Shown here piece by piece: positions 7,141 to 12,388 of a DNA stretch of 13,420 nucleotides. The notes beneath the pieces were generated by a model. That model did not search any database and was not told the DNA's origin. It was given only the letters and a program-made list of their open reading frames with translations. The stretch is from an uncultured Eubacteriales bacterium (GTDB lineage: Bacteria > Bacillota_A > Clostridia > Oscillospirales > Oscillospiraceae): NCBI GenBank assembly GCA_900319835.1, contig ONPY01000073.1, positions 1 through 13,420 on the forward strand, in the 5' to 3' direction. The position numbers and the translations under genes are program-made. Numbering within the stretch: the stretch's first letter is position 1; the number at the start of each line of letters is the position of its first letter.

Positions 7141-7215
7141 GGCGGATATGCCCGGCTGTCCGGCTTTTCAAAAAAAGCTGGCAGTTTTGACAGGCATATC
7201 CGCCTTTATTTTTTT
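7141..7215 (+). terminator. Long terminator hairpin after the mscS gene
   Basis: GGCGGATATGCC (7141-7152) pairs perfectly with GGCATATCCGCC (7193-7204). Inside, CCGGCTTTT (7160-7168) pairs with AAAAGCTGG (7173-7181) with one G-T wobble. A T-rich tail (7205-7215) follows, fitting rho-independent termination. It also insulates spoIVB. Confidence 0.85.
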
Positions 7216-7233
7216 CCCTCGCCGCACATACTA
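7204..7233 (+). promoter_or_regulatory. Possible forespore (sigma-G/sigma-F) promoter of spoIVB
   Basis: CATACTA at 7227-7233 is identical to the sigma-G -10 consensus and lies about 33 bases before the spoIVB start. The -35 region around 7204-7208 (CTTTA) is a weak match. In Bacillus, spoIVB is transcribed in the forespore by sigma-F and mainly sigma-G, which fits. The call rests mostly on the -10 box. Confidence 0.45.
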
Positions 7234-7265
7234 CTCGCGGAAAAATTGTGCGGGAGGAAAGCAAC

Positions 7266-8189
7266 ATGAAAAAATCGATTGTGACGGGGCTGTGGGTCTG
7301 TCTCCTGCTGCCCCTTCTGACGGTGCCCGCCTTCGCCCAGGAACTGATCCTGGGCGGCCAGGCGGTGGGCATTCAGATCAGCACGGCGGGGGTGCTGGTG
7401 GCCGGGCTGAGCGAGGTGCAGACCGCTGAGGGCGTTTTGAGTCCCGCCGCCGAGGCTGGGCTGCAGGAGGGCGACCTGATCGTCGGGGCCGACGGCGCCA
7501 CACTTCCGGACGCGGCAGCTCTGATGGACGCCATCGCCGCGGCCGGCGAGCAGAGCATGACCCTCTCCGTGCGGCGCGGGGAGCAGGATCTGCTGGTGCC
7601 GGTGACCCCCGTCCTCTCCGCGGAGGGGCGGCCCATGCTGGGTCTGCTGCTGCGGGACGGGCTGTCCGGCATCGGCACCATGACCTTCTGTGACCCGGAG
7701 AGCGGCCGCTTCGGCGCCCTGGGTCACAGCATCAGCGACGCGGGCACCGGCCTGCGGGTGCCGCTGCGGGAGGGCAGCATCACCGACGCCCAGATCGTGG
7801 GCGTGCGGCCCGGCGCGGCGGGCGTCCCGGGTGAGCTCAACGGTCTGTCGGATCTGGGGGCGGTGCTGGGGAACATCGACCGCAACACCGCCGAGGGCAT
7901 CTTCGGCTTTTTGCTGCAGAGCCCCGAGGGGCGCCGGCTGGAAACCGGCAGCATCACCGCCGGGCCCGCCTCCATCGTCTCCACTGTGGAAGGGCGCGAG
8001 CTGCGCGAGTACGCCGTGGAGGTCAACCGCGTCTACCGCGATGAGGAGGGCGTACACGCCATGCTCTCCGTGACGGACGCGGAGCTGCTCGGCCGCACCG
8101 GCGGCATCGTCCAGGGCATGAGCGGCAGCCCCATCATCCAGAACGGCAAGCTGGTGGGCGCGGTGACGCATGTGTCAGTTACCACATGA
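7266..8189 (+). CDS. spoIVB: SpoIVB-type S55 serine peptidase, C-terminus truncated by a mobile element
   Basis: This is a 307-residue secreted protease. In Bacillus, SpoIVB crosses the forespore membrane and cleaves SpoIVFA, activating SpoIVFB and thereby mother-cell sigma-K. A signal peptide or anchor spans residues 1-25. A PDZ domain lies at about 38-118 and the S55 peptidase domain from about 125. The catalytic triad is complete: His154 in GALGHSIS, Asp271, and Ser286 in GMSGSPI, with Asp and Ser 15 residues apart as in Bacillus. The start ATG 7266 follows GGGAGG (7252-7257). After GAVTHV the frame reads SVTT and stops, whereas family members continue with about 20-25 residues (typically NDP...GYG). 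The change coincides with the beginning of mobile-element sequence. The N-terminal part before the PDZ is also shorter than in Bacillus. Activity is uncertain. Confidence 0.85.
   Translation: MKKSIVTGLWVCLLLPLLTVPAFAQELILGGQAVGIQISTAGVLVAGLSEVQTAEGVLSPAAEAGLQEGDLIVGADGATLPDAAALMDAIAAAGEQSMTLSVRRGEQDLLVPVTPVLSAEGRPMLGLLLRDGLSGIGTMTFCDPESGRFGALGHSISDAGTGLRVPLREGSITDAQIVGVRPGAAGVPGELNGLSDLGAVLGNIDRNTAEGIFGFLLQSPEGRRLETGSITAGPASIVSTVEGRELREYAVEVNRVYRDEEGVHAMLSVTDAELLGRTGGIVQGMSGSPIIQNGKLVGAVTHVSVTT
8172..8185. other. Putative chromosome/mobile-element junction (attachment site) in spoIVB
   Basis: Up to about 8172 the frame matches the SpoIVB family (GAVTHV). Immediately beyond, TCAGTTACCACATGA carries the stop and non-homologous sequence leading into repA. 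No integrase lies at this end and the other junction is outside the window, so the exact crossover and core repeat cannot be defined. Confidence 0.5.
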
Positions 8190-8269
8190 TACCCACGCAA
8201 AAGAACAAGGCGTTTCCTCACACGAAATACATAGTCACGATCAAAATAGCGAGAATACGGAAAAAGCAA

Positions 8270-8299
8270 CAAGAGCGCAGCGTCACGGCTGCGCTCTTG
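8270..8299. promoter_or_regulatory. Hairpin in the repA leader
   Basis: CAAGAGCGCAGC (8270-8281) and GCTGCGCTCTTG (8288-8299) form a perfect 12-base stem with loop GTCACG. It lies 19 bases before the repA start. It could attenuate repA expression, bind a replication or conjugation protein, or be an element end structure. No T-run follows. Confidence 0.7.
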
Positions 8300-8318
8300 C
8301 TGCGTCTATGGAGGTTTT

Positions 8319-8669
8319 ATGACGGATTTGCGCCCTCAGAGCGAGGGCTTTTGTTTTTACCGGGTTCCCCGGCAGCTTGTCAAAGGAACGGAGTACCGCC
8401 CACTGTCACCCGCTGGGAAGCTGCTGTTTGCTCTGCTGCTCGACCGCGTGAGCCTGTCCATCAAGAACGGCTGGCGGGACGGGGAGGGCCGGACGTATGT
8501 GTATTACGCCGTCGCGGAGATCTGCGAGGACTTCGGCTGCAGCCGCGTCACCGCCGGGAAGCTGCTTTCGGAGCTGGAGCGAATCGGACTAATCGAGCGC
8601 AAAAAGCAGGGCCAGGGCAAACCAGATCGCATCTATGTCCTGCAATTCTGCGCCAAATCAGACATCTAG
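8319..8669 (+). CDS. Replication initiator protein A, N-terminal domain only (truncated by TAG)
   Basis: A 116-residue protein matching the RepA_N winged-helix initiator domain found in theta plasmids and in conjugative elements of Firmicutes. It begins with FCFYRVPRQL and a YRPLSPAGKLLFALLLDR block (residues of about 12-43), continues with NGWRDGEGRTYVYYAV (about 49-64), then a recognition segment (CSRVTAGKLLSELERIGLIER) and QGQGKPDRIYVLQF. ATG 8319 follows GGAGG (8310-8314). Family members usually extend well beyond this point; here TAG 8667-8669 interrupts the frame in a place where readable homologous-looking sequence continues. In plasmids the protein binds iterons to start replication; in this element it would support replication of the excised form, but it is probably inactive. 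Confidence 0.75.
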   Translation: MTDLRPQSEGFCFYRVPRQLVKGTEYRPLSPAGKLLFALLLDRVSLSIKNGWRDGEGRTYVYYAVAEICEDFGCSRVTAGKLLSELERIGLIERKKQGQGKPDRIYVLQFCAKSDI

Positions 8670-8849
8670 ACTTCCCAAAAGGAAACTTCTAGACTTCCGC
8701 TTTTCCGAAGTCTGGAGGTTAAAATCTTTTACATCAAGAAACCAAATACTTATGCCCTAATAAGACTGATAGAAAGAAACTGATAGAATTATACTGAGGG
8801 ATCTATCCATCCATCTATCTATCAACTACAGAAAATAATTGGGGCGTAA
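8670..8849 (+). pseudogene. Decayed continuation of repA
   Basis: Past the TAG the same frame stays open for 37 codons (TSQKETSRLPLFRSLEVK...) to TGA-TAG at 8781-8786. It then reads NYTEGSIHPSIYQLQ to a TAA at 8847. The Ser/Thr/Pro-rich linker style, and NYTEGSIHPSI in particular, resemble the linker of RepA proteins of Clostridial conjugative elements. The C-terminal domain is absent and an unrelated gene on the other strand begins at once. Confidence 0.5.
8801..8823 (+). repeat. Short tetranucleotide tract (ATCT/ATCC)
   Basis: Six imperfect units of ATCT or ATCC lie inside the decayed repA linker. Such tracts can slip during replication, but with the frame already broken no phase-variation role is suggested. 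Confidence 0.6.
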
Positions 8850-8853
8850 AATA

Positions 8854-10371
8854 TTAACTGAGAAGAGCTCTCATGCTAGATGTAAAGCTGGACATATCTT
8901 CAAATTTGCAGATATCGTCACACAGATAATTAACGAAATCTTTTTCTTCTAAACCAGACCTCTCTAAGTTGGAGATAATCACTTTATAAAATGCTTTTCC
9001 ATCATTGTCTTTTCCCGCTATTGTTCGAGGATTATTGCAATAGTCATTGATTATATCTTTGAGTGAGCGCACGCCAAAGTATTTATCGTTTATCTCTTTA
9101 ATAAATGACTGGTCTTTTTCTATAATGCATTTTTTCCTTAAATATTTTTCTATGCTAGGAATAGGAAGAAAAGACTTTGGTAATGCACGGTATTCGGTGT
9201 GTTTAGCCACTTCATCTTTCGCGTCCCCATCGAAAATACTTATTACATGCTTACCAACGCCTAATGTGTTGTATGTAATCATATCGTGGTGAAGCTTAAG
9301 CATTTGCGCCCATCCCCCCGAGGGAAGAACACAGCATAGTTTACTCTTTGATAAATCGTTTTCTCGAATTACTTTTAAAACTAAGCACCGTGCGAGTTCA
9401 TCTTCGACCAAAAGAAGAAAATCGAACCCATTAGGCACATAAAGATTTCTTACTGCGTAGTTGGGATAGCAAGGGTTAGTTATTTCGACATAACCATTGT
9501 TGTTCTCAATGTAGAAAATATTTCGGGGCGAAATACGTTGGATTAACTCTGAAGAATGCGTCGAGAAATAAATAATTAGATTTGATTGAGACTTTGTTGT
9601 TAAGTCATTAAGAAACAAAACCAGCCGATCAATAGCTGCAGGGTGTAAGGCAAGCTCTACCTCATCGATAAGAAACAGAATATCATGTTGGCCCCGTACG
9701 TTCTTAATAACTAAATTGTTTATAAAGTCAACAAGAGAAATAAGCATGCTTTCGCCACTACTCATTCTATACTGACTTATAATATTTCCATTAATCTCGT
9801 TAAAATACGGGATCCCATTGAACCCTTTCGCTTTTGCAAGGGGGCGTGTCCGTATTTTCTTTAGGTTTTGATAATAGTTCTTGTTATTGTGAAGAATGTA
9901 CCCAAGGCTCTCTTTTACAAAATCGTCAGCGTCAACAAGATACGATCTCATATTTGGATCGCTCATAAATTGATCAATGTTATTATAGTCGTCAAAGCGA
10001 CAACCATAGAAAATGCTCCCTTCATAAAAACCGTCCATGTGAGTACTGGCGATCAATGCGTTATGAGGTTTTCCTGCTGTGTTCCTATGAGTTGGGCCGA
10101 ACTTTCCTGTCGTAAGCTTTTCTTTTTTGTAGTACCAAATATCTTCAGAATTCTCTATTGAAATTGTGATCTTACTTAGAGGAGAAATGTCATACGATTT
10201 CAGCATATGAGAAGAGGATGTTTTGACTATTAGCGAAAGGGCAAGCATCAAAGTGCTTTTACCGCATCCATTTTCACCAACAAGTGCGTACATTCCCTTC
10301 TCAAGGGGAAATGACGCCTGCAGACATTCTATGTTTTTTACTTTTGTTATCTCAATATCAATTTGGCTCAA
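8854..10371 (-). CDS. ABC-type ATPase with C-terminal TOPRIM-like domain (OLD-like), candidate defence nuclease
   Basis: A 505-residue protein. Walker A is GENGCGKST (residues 32-40), the ABC signature SSGES (204-208), Walker B ILFLIDE (231-237) and the H-loop STHSSE (270-275), so the first 310 residues form a complete SMC/ABC-like ATPase of the AAA_15/AAA_21 type. Beyond it, LVEDE (321-325) and FDGD (380-383) fit the acidic motifs of a TOPRIM nuclease, followed by a helical tail that includes IPSIEKYL. This layout matches class 1 OLD-family nucleases, and resembles a fusion of the two PARIS components; both are linked to phage defence. The start is TTG 10371, preceded by AAGGGGG with seven bases spacing. 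The gene is visibly AT-rich against GC-rich neighbours and sits alone with its own promoter, marking recent acquisition as cargo. The nuclease role is inferred. Confidence 0.75.
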   Translation of the reverse strand: MSQIDIEITKVKNIECLQASFPLEKGMYALVGENGCGKSTLMLALSLIVKTSSSHMLKSYDISPLSKITISIENSEDIWYYKKEKLTTGKFGPTHRNTAGKPHNALIASTHMDGFYEGSIFYGCRFDDYNNIDQFMSDPNMRSYLVDADDFVKESLGYILHNNKNYYQNLKKIRTRPLAKAKGFNGIPYFNEINGNIISQYRMSSGESMLISLVDFINNLVIKNVRGQHDILFLIDEVELALHPAAIDRLVLFLNDLTTKSQSNLIIYFSTHSSELIQRISPRNIFYIENNNGYVEITNPCYPNYAVRNLYVPNGFDFLLLVEDELARCLVLKVIRENDLSKSKLCCVLPSGGWAQMLKLHHDMITYNTLGVGKHVISIFDGDAKDEVAKHTEYRALPKSFLPIPSIEKYLRKKCIIEKDQSFIKEINDKYFGVRSLKDIINDYCNNPRTIAGKDNDGKAFYKVIISNLERSGLEEKDFVNYLCDDICKFEDMSSFTSSMRALLS

Positions 10372-10416
10372 AACGATACCCCCTTAATAATTTATAATAC
10401 AAATAATATAGACATT

Positions 10417-10444
10417 ATTATATCTTTTATTGCGCTTTTTACAA
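10417..10444 (-). promoter_or_regulatory. Promoter of the ATPase-TOPRIM gene
   Basis: On the minus strand TTGTAA (10444-10439) and a perfect TATAAT (10422-10417) are 16 bases apart. The AT-rich leader ends in AAGGGGG (10385-10379) before TTG 10371. Confidence 0.65.
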
Positions 10445-10628
10445 TAGGCACATAAGATAAATGCACTTTCAAATATCCGGAGATGAATGGTGGCGGTAAA
10501 TAACTCAGGTCCGGGCAAGTATGGCGTTTGTTAAACACAAACGCCCTTGTTAGGGGGCACCCCTAAAACCCCACGCAGCGGAACGAACAGACACCTGCCG
10601 GAGGAACACTGTACGCCAAGATATGTCG
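10445..10628. other. Non-coding spacer in which base composition returns to that of the element backbone
   Basis: The 310 bases between the ATPase start and the antitoxin gene contain no convincing gene. The AT-rich cargo part ends near 10480; beyond it the sequence becomes GC-richer and holds two adjacent hairpins (10516-10566) and then the toxin-antitoxin promoter. A right junction of the cargo insertion probably lies between 10450 and 10500. Confidence 0.5.
10516..10566. repeat. Two adjacent hairpins, candidate oriT-like region
   Basis: GGCGTTTGT (10523-10531) and ACAAACGCC (10537-10545) form a nine-base stem that can extend through CAAG (10516-10519) and CTTG (10546-10549) with a bulge. 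TTAGGGG (10550-10556) and CCCCTAA (10560-10566) form a second stem next to it. Adjacent inverted repeats upstream of mobilisation genes are typical of origins of transfer, but no known nick sequence was recognised. Confidence 0.4.
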
Positions 10629-10665
10629 TTGACAATTAGCGTAATTATGCATATAATAATGCTAA
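10629..10665 (+). promoter_or_regulatory. Consensus promoter with overlapping operator for the toxin-antitoxin operon
   Basis: TTGACA (10629-10634) and TATAAT (10652-10657) are both perfect and 17 bases apart. A palindrome centred at 10650.5 overlaps the spacer and -10: TTAGC (10636-10640) mirrors GCTAA (10661-10665) and ATTAT (10644-10648) mirrors ATAAT (10653-10657). This is the expected position for autorepression by a Phd/YefM antitoxin. AAGGAGGTG follows at 10668-10676. Confidence 0.85.
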
Positions 10666-10681
10666 GCAAGGAGGTGGCGAG

Positions 10682-10969
10682 ATGCCGAATATTCGTCCTG
10701 TTTCCGATCTGAGAAATCATTTCGCAGAGATCACGAAAGACGCCCAGCTCAGCGGTGAGCCGATCTTCCTGACCAAGAACGGCGTCGGTTCCATCGTTGT
10801 CATGAGCATGGAGAGCTATGAGCAGAACCGCTATGACAGCATGGTCTATGACAAGCTGCGTGAGGCGGAGCTACAGGCGGCCAGCACGACCGAGCGTTTG
10901 AGCCACGCCGATGTTATGGCAAAAGCACGTGCGTTTCTGAGCGGTGCGGAGGAGCAAAAGCGTGCATAA
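10682..10969 (+). CDS. Type II antitoxin, Phd/YefM family
   Basis: A 95-residue protein starting MPNIRPVSDLRNHFAEI, the standard opening of Phd/YefM antitoxins (DNA-binding dimerisation domain, residues 1-50). GEPIFLTKNGVGSIVVMSMESYE follows the usual strand-turn-strand pattern. The C-terminal half (55-95) is charged and helical, the part that wraps and neutralises the toxin. The strong promoter and AAGGAGGTG ribosome binding site favour antitoxin excess. The palindrome over the -10 box is its likely operator. The stop overlaps the toxin start by eight bases, so the pair is translationally coupled. Confidence 0.9.
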   Translation: MPNIRPVSDLRNHFAEITKDAQLSGEPIFLTKNGVGSIVVMSMESYEQNRYDSMVYDKLREAELQAASTTERLSHADVMAKARAFLSGAEEQKRA

Positions 10970-11270
10970 GATCGTTTATTTGCCGCTGGCGGAGAGCGAC
11001 TTGATGGACGCGCTGGGCTACATTGCCTACACGCTGGACGCGCCAAAAGCCGCCCGCGATCTGCTGGCCGAGTTTGACGAGACGGTACAGCGCATCGCGG
11101 AGTTCCCCTACGCCCACGAGCTTTACCGAACAGACCGCCCGATGAAAGACGAGATCCGCAAGGTGCCGGTCAAGAACTATGTGCTCTATTATGCCGTCTT
11201 TCAAGACCGCGTAGAGATTCGCCGCTTTCTCTACGGCAAGAGAGACAGAAGCAGAATCGATGAAGAATAA
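10962..11270 (+). CDS. Type II toxin, RelE/ParE superfamily
   Basis: A 102-residue protein from GTG 10962, chosen because GGAGGAG (10948-10954) lies seven bases upstream; a GTG at 10944 lacks a site. KIVYLPLAESDLMDALGYIA, then a helical hairpin with AARDLLAEFDETVQRIAEFP, and RKVPVKNYVLYYAVFQDRVEIRRFLYGKRD follow the RelE/ParE fold. The last block carries the basic and aromatic residues that in RelE relatives cut mRNA, or in ParE bind gyrase. Which target applies cannot be told. It follows the Phd/YefM antitoxin with an eight-base overlap and overlaps the next small gene by 11 bases. Confidence 0.88.
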   Translation: MHKIVYLPLAESDLMDALGYIAYTLDAPKAARDLLAEFDETVQRIAEFPYAHELYRTDRPMKDEIRKVPVKNYVLYYAVFQDRVEIRRFLYGKRDRSRIDEE

Positions 11271-11448
11271 TGTAACACAGAAGATGAAACTGCCCGCCGT
11301 CCCCGTCCCGGACATGAGCAATCTCACAAAGGAGCAGTTGAAAGCGGAAATCGAGAAAGGCTTTGCTGACACTGCCGCCGGACGGGTGACGCCGGCCGCT
11401 GAGGCTAATTGGCGGTTATCAAGAAAAGTCAAAGGAGAACAGGCGTGA
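11260..11448 (+). CDS. Small RelB-like antitoxin fragment or accessory protein
   Basis: A 62-residue protein beginning at ATG 11260 inside the end of the toxin gene. The stretch LTKEQLKAEIEKGFADTAAGRVTPAAEA resembles the C-terminal toxin-binding segment of RelB/DinJ-type antitoxins, but an N-terminal DNA-binding domain is missing, and after AAEA the sequence departs from the usual ending. It may be a relic of a second antitoxin or a real third component. Its stop overlaps the next start (GTGA). No own ribosome binding site is obvious, so it would depend on coupling. Confidence 0.55.
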   Translation: MKNNVTQKMKLPAVPVPDMSNLTKEQLKAEIEKGFADTAAGRVTPAAEANWRLSRKVKGEQA

Positions 11449-11789
11449 GCGATTATTTGAATTTCCTTGAACCATACAAAGATATCAGGGAGATCTCGGA
11501 TTTGATTGACGAGGTCAAAAAGCTGCGAGAATGCTATTACACCCAGCAGTATGACAAAATGCAGGAGCACATAAACAAGCTGATGCTTAAGTATCTCGCC
11601 GAAACTATGACGTGGAACGCGATCCATCCAATCAGGCCCATCACTTATCAAGAGGCGTACATAAATGCAGAAGTTTTTCTTCGGGCAAAAGGAATTCACA
11701 TCCTTCTCGATAAAGGCCTGAAGCGCCGGGATCAGCTTACATCTGAAGAATTGGCGCTCATCGAATCAAGCATCAGCCCAACGGAGTAA
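11445..11789 (+). CDS. Uncharacterised 114-residue protein in the toxin-antitoxin operon
   Basis: GTG 11445 is preceded by AAAGGAGAA (11431-11439) and overlaps the previous stop by four bases, which favours it over the TTG at 11409. The protein is mostly helical and charged, starting with SDYLNFLEPYKDIREISDLIDEVKKLRECYY and ending ELALIESSISPTE. It has no membrane segment or signal, and I do not recognise a family. It is the last gene of the four-gene overlapping operon, ahead of the terminator at 11853-11889. Its place suggests a link to the toxin-antitoxin pair or to mobilisation, but this is only context. Confidence 0.6.
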   Translation: MSDYLNFLEPYKDIREISDLIDEVKKLRECYYTQQYDKMQEHINKLMLKYLAETMTWNAIHPIRPITYQEAYINAEVFLRAKGIHILLDKGLKRRDQLTSEELALIESSISPTE

Positions 11790-11809
11790 AAAGGATATCA
11801 AAGCTTTTC

Positions 11810-11826
11810 CGTTTCACCGTGAAACG
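11810..11826. repeat. Palindrome 1 of the CACCGTG set
   Basis: CGTTTCACCGTGAAACG is an inverted repeat with seven-base arms around a CCG centre. It shares its core with the hairpins at 11853-11883 and 12214-12230. Confidence 0.75.
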
Positions 11827-11852
11827 AATTTACAACCGAATAACGATCAACC

Positions 11853-11889
11853 GGAAACTTGTCTCACCGTGAGACAAGTTTCCTTTTTT
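11853..11889 (+). terminator. Hairpin and T-run after the toxin-antitoxin operon, upstream of mobC
   Basis: GGAAACTTGTCTCA (11853-11866) and TGAGACAAGTTTCC (11870-11883) form a perfect 14-base stem with a CCG loop, followed by six T residues. It should end the upstream operon. As it lies directly in front of the mobC ribosome binding site it could also attenuate mobC or act as a protein-binding site. Confidence 0.8.
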
Positions 11890-11901
11890 CCTGGAGGTGT
11901 T

Positions 11902-12210
11902 ATGAGAGAACGCAATCACTTTGTCGGCCTATGGCTGAACGACGAGGAATACTCCCATTTGCGGGAGCAATGCGAGATCACGGGCTTGCCGGCCAGCGTA
12001 CTGATCCGTCACGCCCTCGCCGGGGTGCAGCTTAGGCAAAGGCCGCCCGACGAATACGCGCCTCTGCTGCGGGTGCTGTCGTCCATCGGCAACAACATCA
12101 ATCAGATCGCCCATTGGGCCAACGCCAAAAAGAGCATCCAGGAGGCGGAGATCCGGCAGGCGGTTCTGATGGCTAACAAGGCGTGGAATTTCGTGAAGGA
12201 AAAGCTGTAA
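11902..12210 (+). CDS. mobC: MobC-like relaxosome accessory protein
   Basis: A 102-residue protein with the layout of plasmid mobilisation MobC proteins. An N-terminal ribbon-helix-helix-like segment (HFVGLWLNDEEYSHLREQCEITGLPASVLIRHAL) is followed by VLSSIGNNINQIAHWANA, the family hallmark. Such proteins bind oriT and help the relaxase nick DNA. ATG 11902 follows TGGAGGTG (11892-11899) and was chosen over a GTG at 11869 inside the hairpin. In related elements a relaxase gene follows directly; here a palindrome, a promoter and a sigma-factor gene follow instead, so the mobilisation module is incomplete in this window. Confidence 0.85.
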   Translation: MRERNHFVGLWLNDEEYSHLREQCEITGLPASVLIRHALAGVQLRQRPPDEYAPLLRVLSSIGNNINQIAHWANAKKSIQEAEIRQAVLMANKAWNFVKEKL

Positions 12211-12213
12211 ATG

Positions 12214-12230
12214 TGTCTCGCCGTGAGACA
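12214..12230. repeat. Palindrome 3 of the CACCGTG set
   Basis: TGTCTCGCCGTGAGACA repeats, with one base change, the core of the hairpin upstream of mobC (11860-11876). The matching AAGTTT/AAGTTTTC continues on its right side. The mobC gene is therefore flanked by near-identical palindromes. Confidence 0.8.
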
Positions 12231-12254
12231 AGTTTTCTGTGATGCCCTTTTACA

Positions 12255-12293
12255 AATTTGCAATCCATATCAGAACTGCTATAATTTGCAATC
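12255..12293 (+). repeat. 11-base direct repeat flanking the sigma-gene promoter
   Basis: AATTTGCAATC occurs at 12255-12265, over the -35 box, and again at 12283-12293, overlapping the end of the -10 box, 28 bases apart. The placement suggests binding sites for a regulator. Confidence 0.65.
12258..12285 (+). promoter_or_regulatory. Promoter of the sigma-factor gene
   Basis: TTGCAA (12258-12263) and a perfect TATAAT (12280-12285) are 16 bases apart. The leader to ATG 12389 is about 100 bases and AT-rich. Confidence 0.6.
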
Positions 12294-12388
12294 AGAAAGC
12301 AAAATGTCGAAGCGAGCGAAAATATATATTCTTTTTCGTGCAATCTTTTTTTACTGTTTACGACTTTAGGGGCGAAGGAGGTTGGAGC

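Noticed and set aside
7206..8171. A 321-codon open frame on the minus strand opposite spoIVB
   Set aside because: It is antisense to the peptidase with its full catalytic triad, and shows no motif of its own.
8801..8823. Tetranucleotide tract as a phase-variation switch
   Set aside because: It lies downstream of stop codons in a decayed frame, so slippage would have no coding effect.
10489..10536. Tiny open frame starting ATG GTG GCG ahead of the hairpins
   Set aside because: About 15 codons, with no ribosome binding site and running into the inverted repeat; not supportable as a gene.
10500..12230. A CRISPR array made of the repeated palindromes
   Set aside because: There are only three related palindromes, unevenly spaced with a gene between them, and no cas genes; this is not an array.
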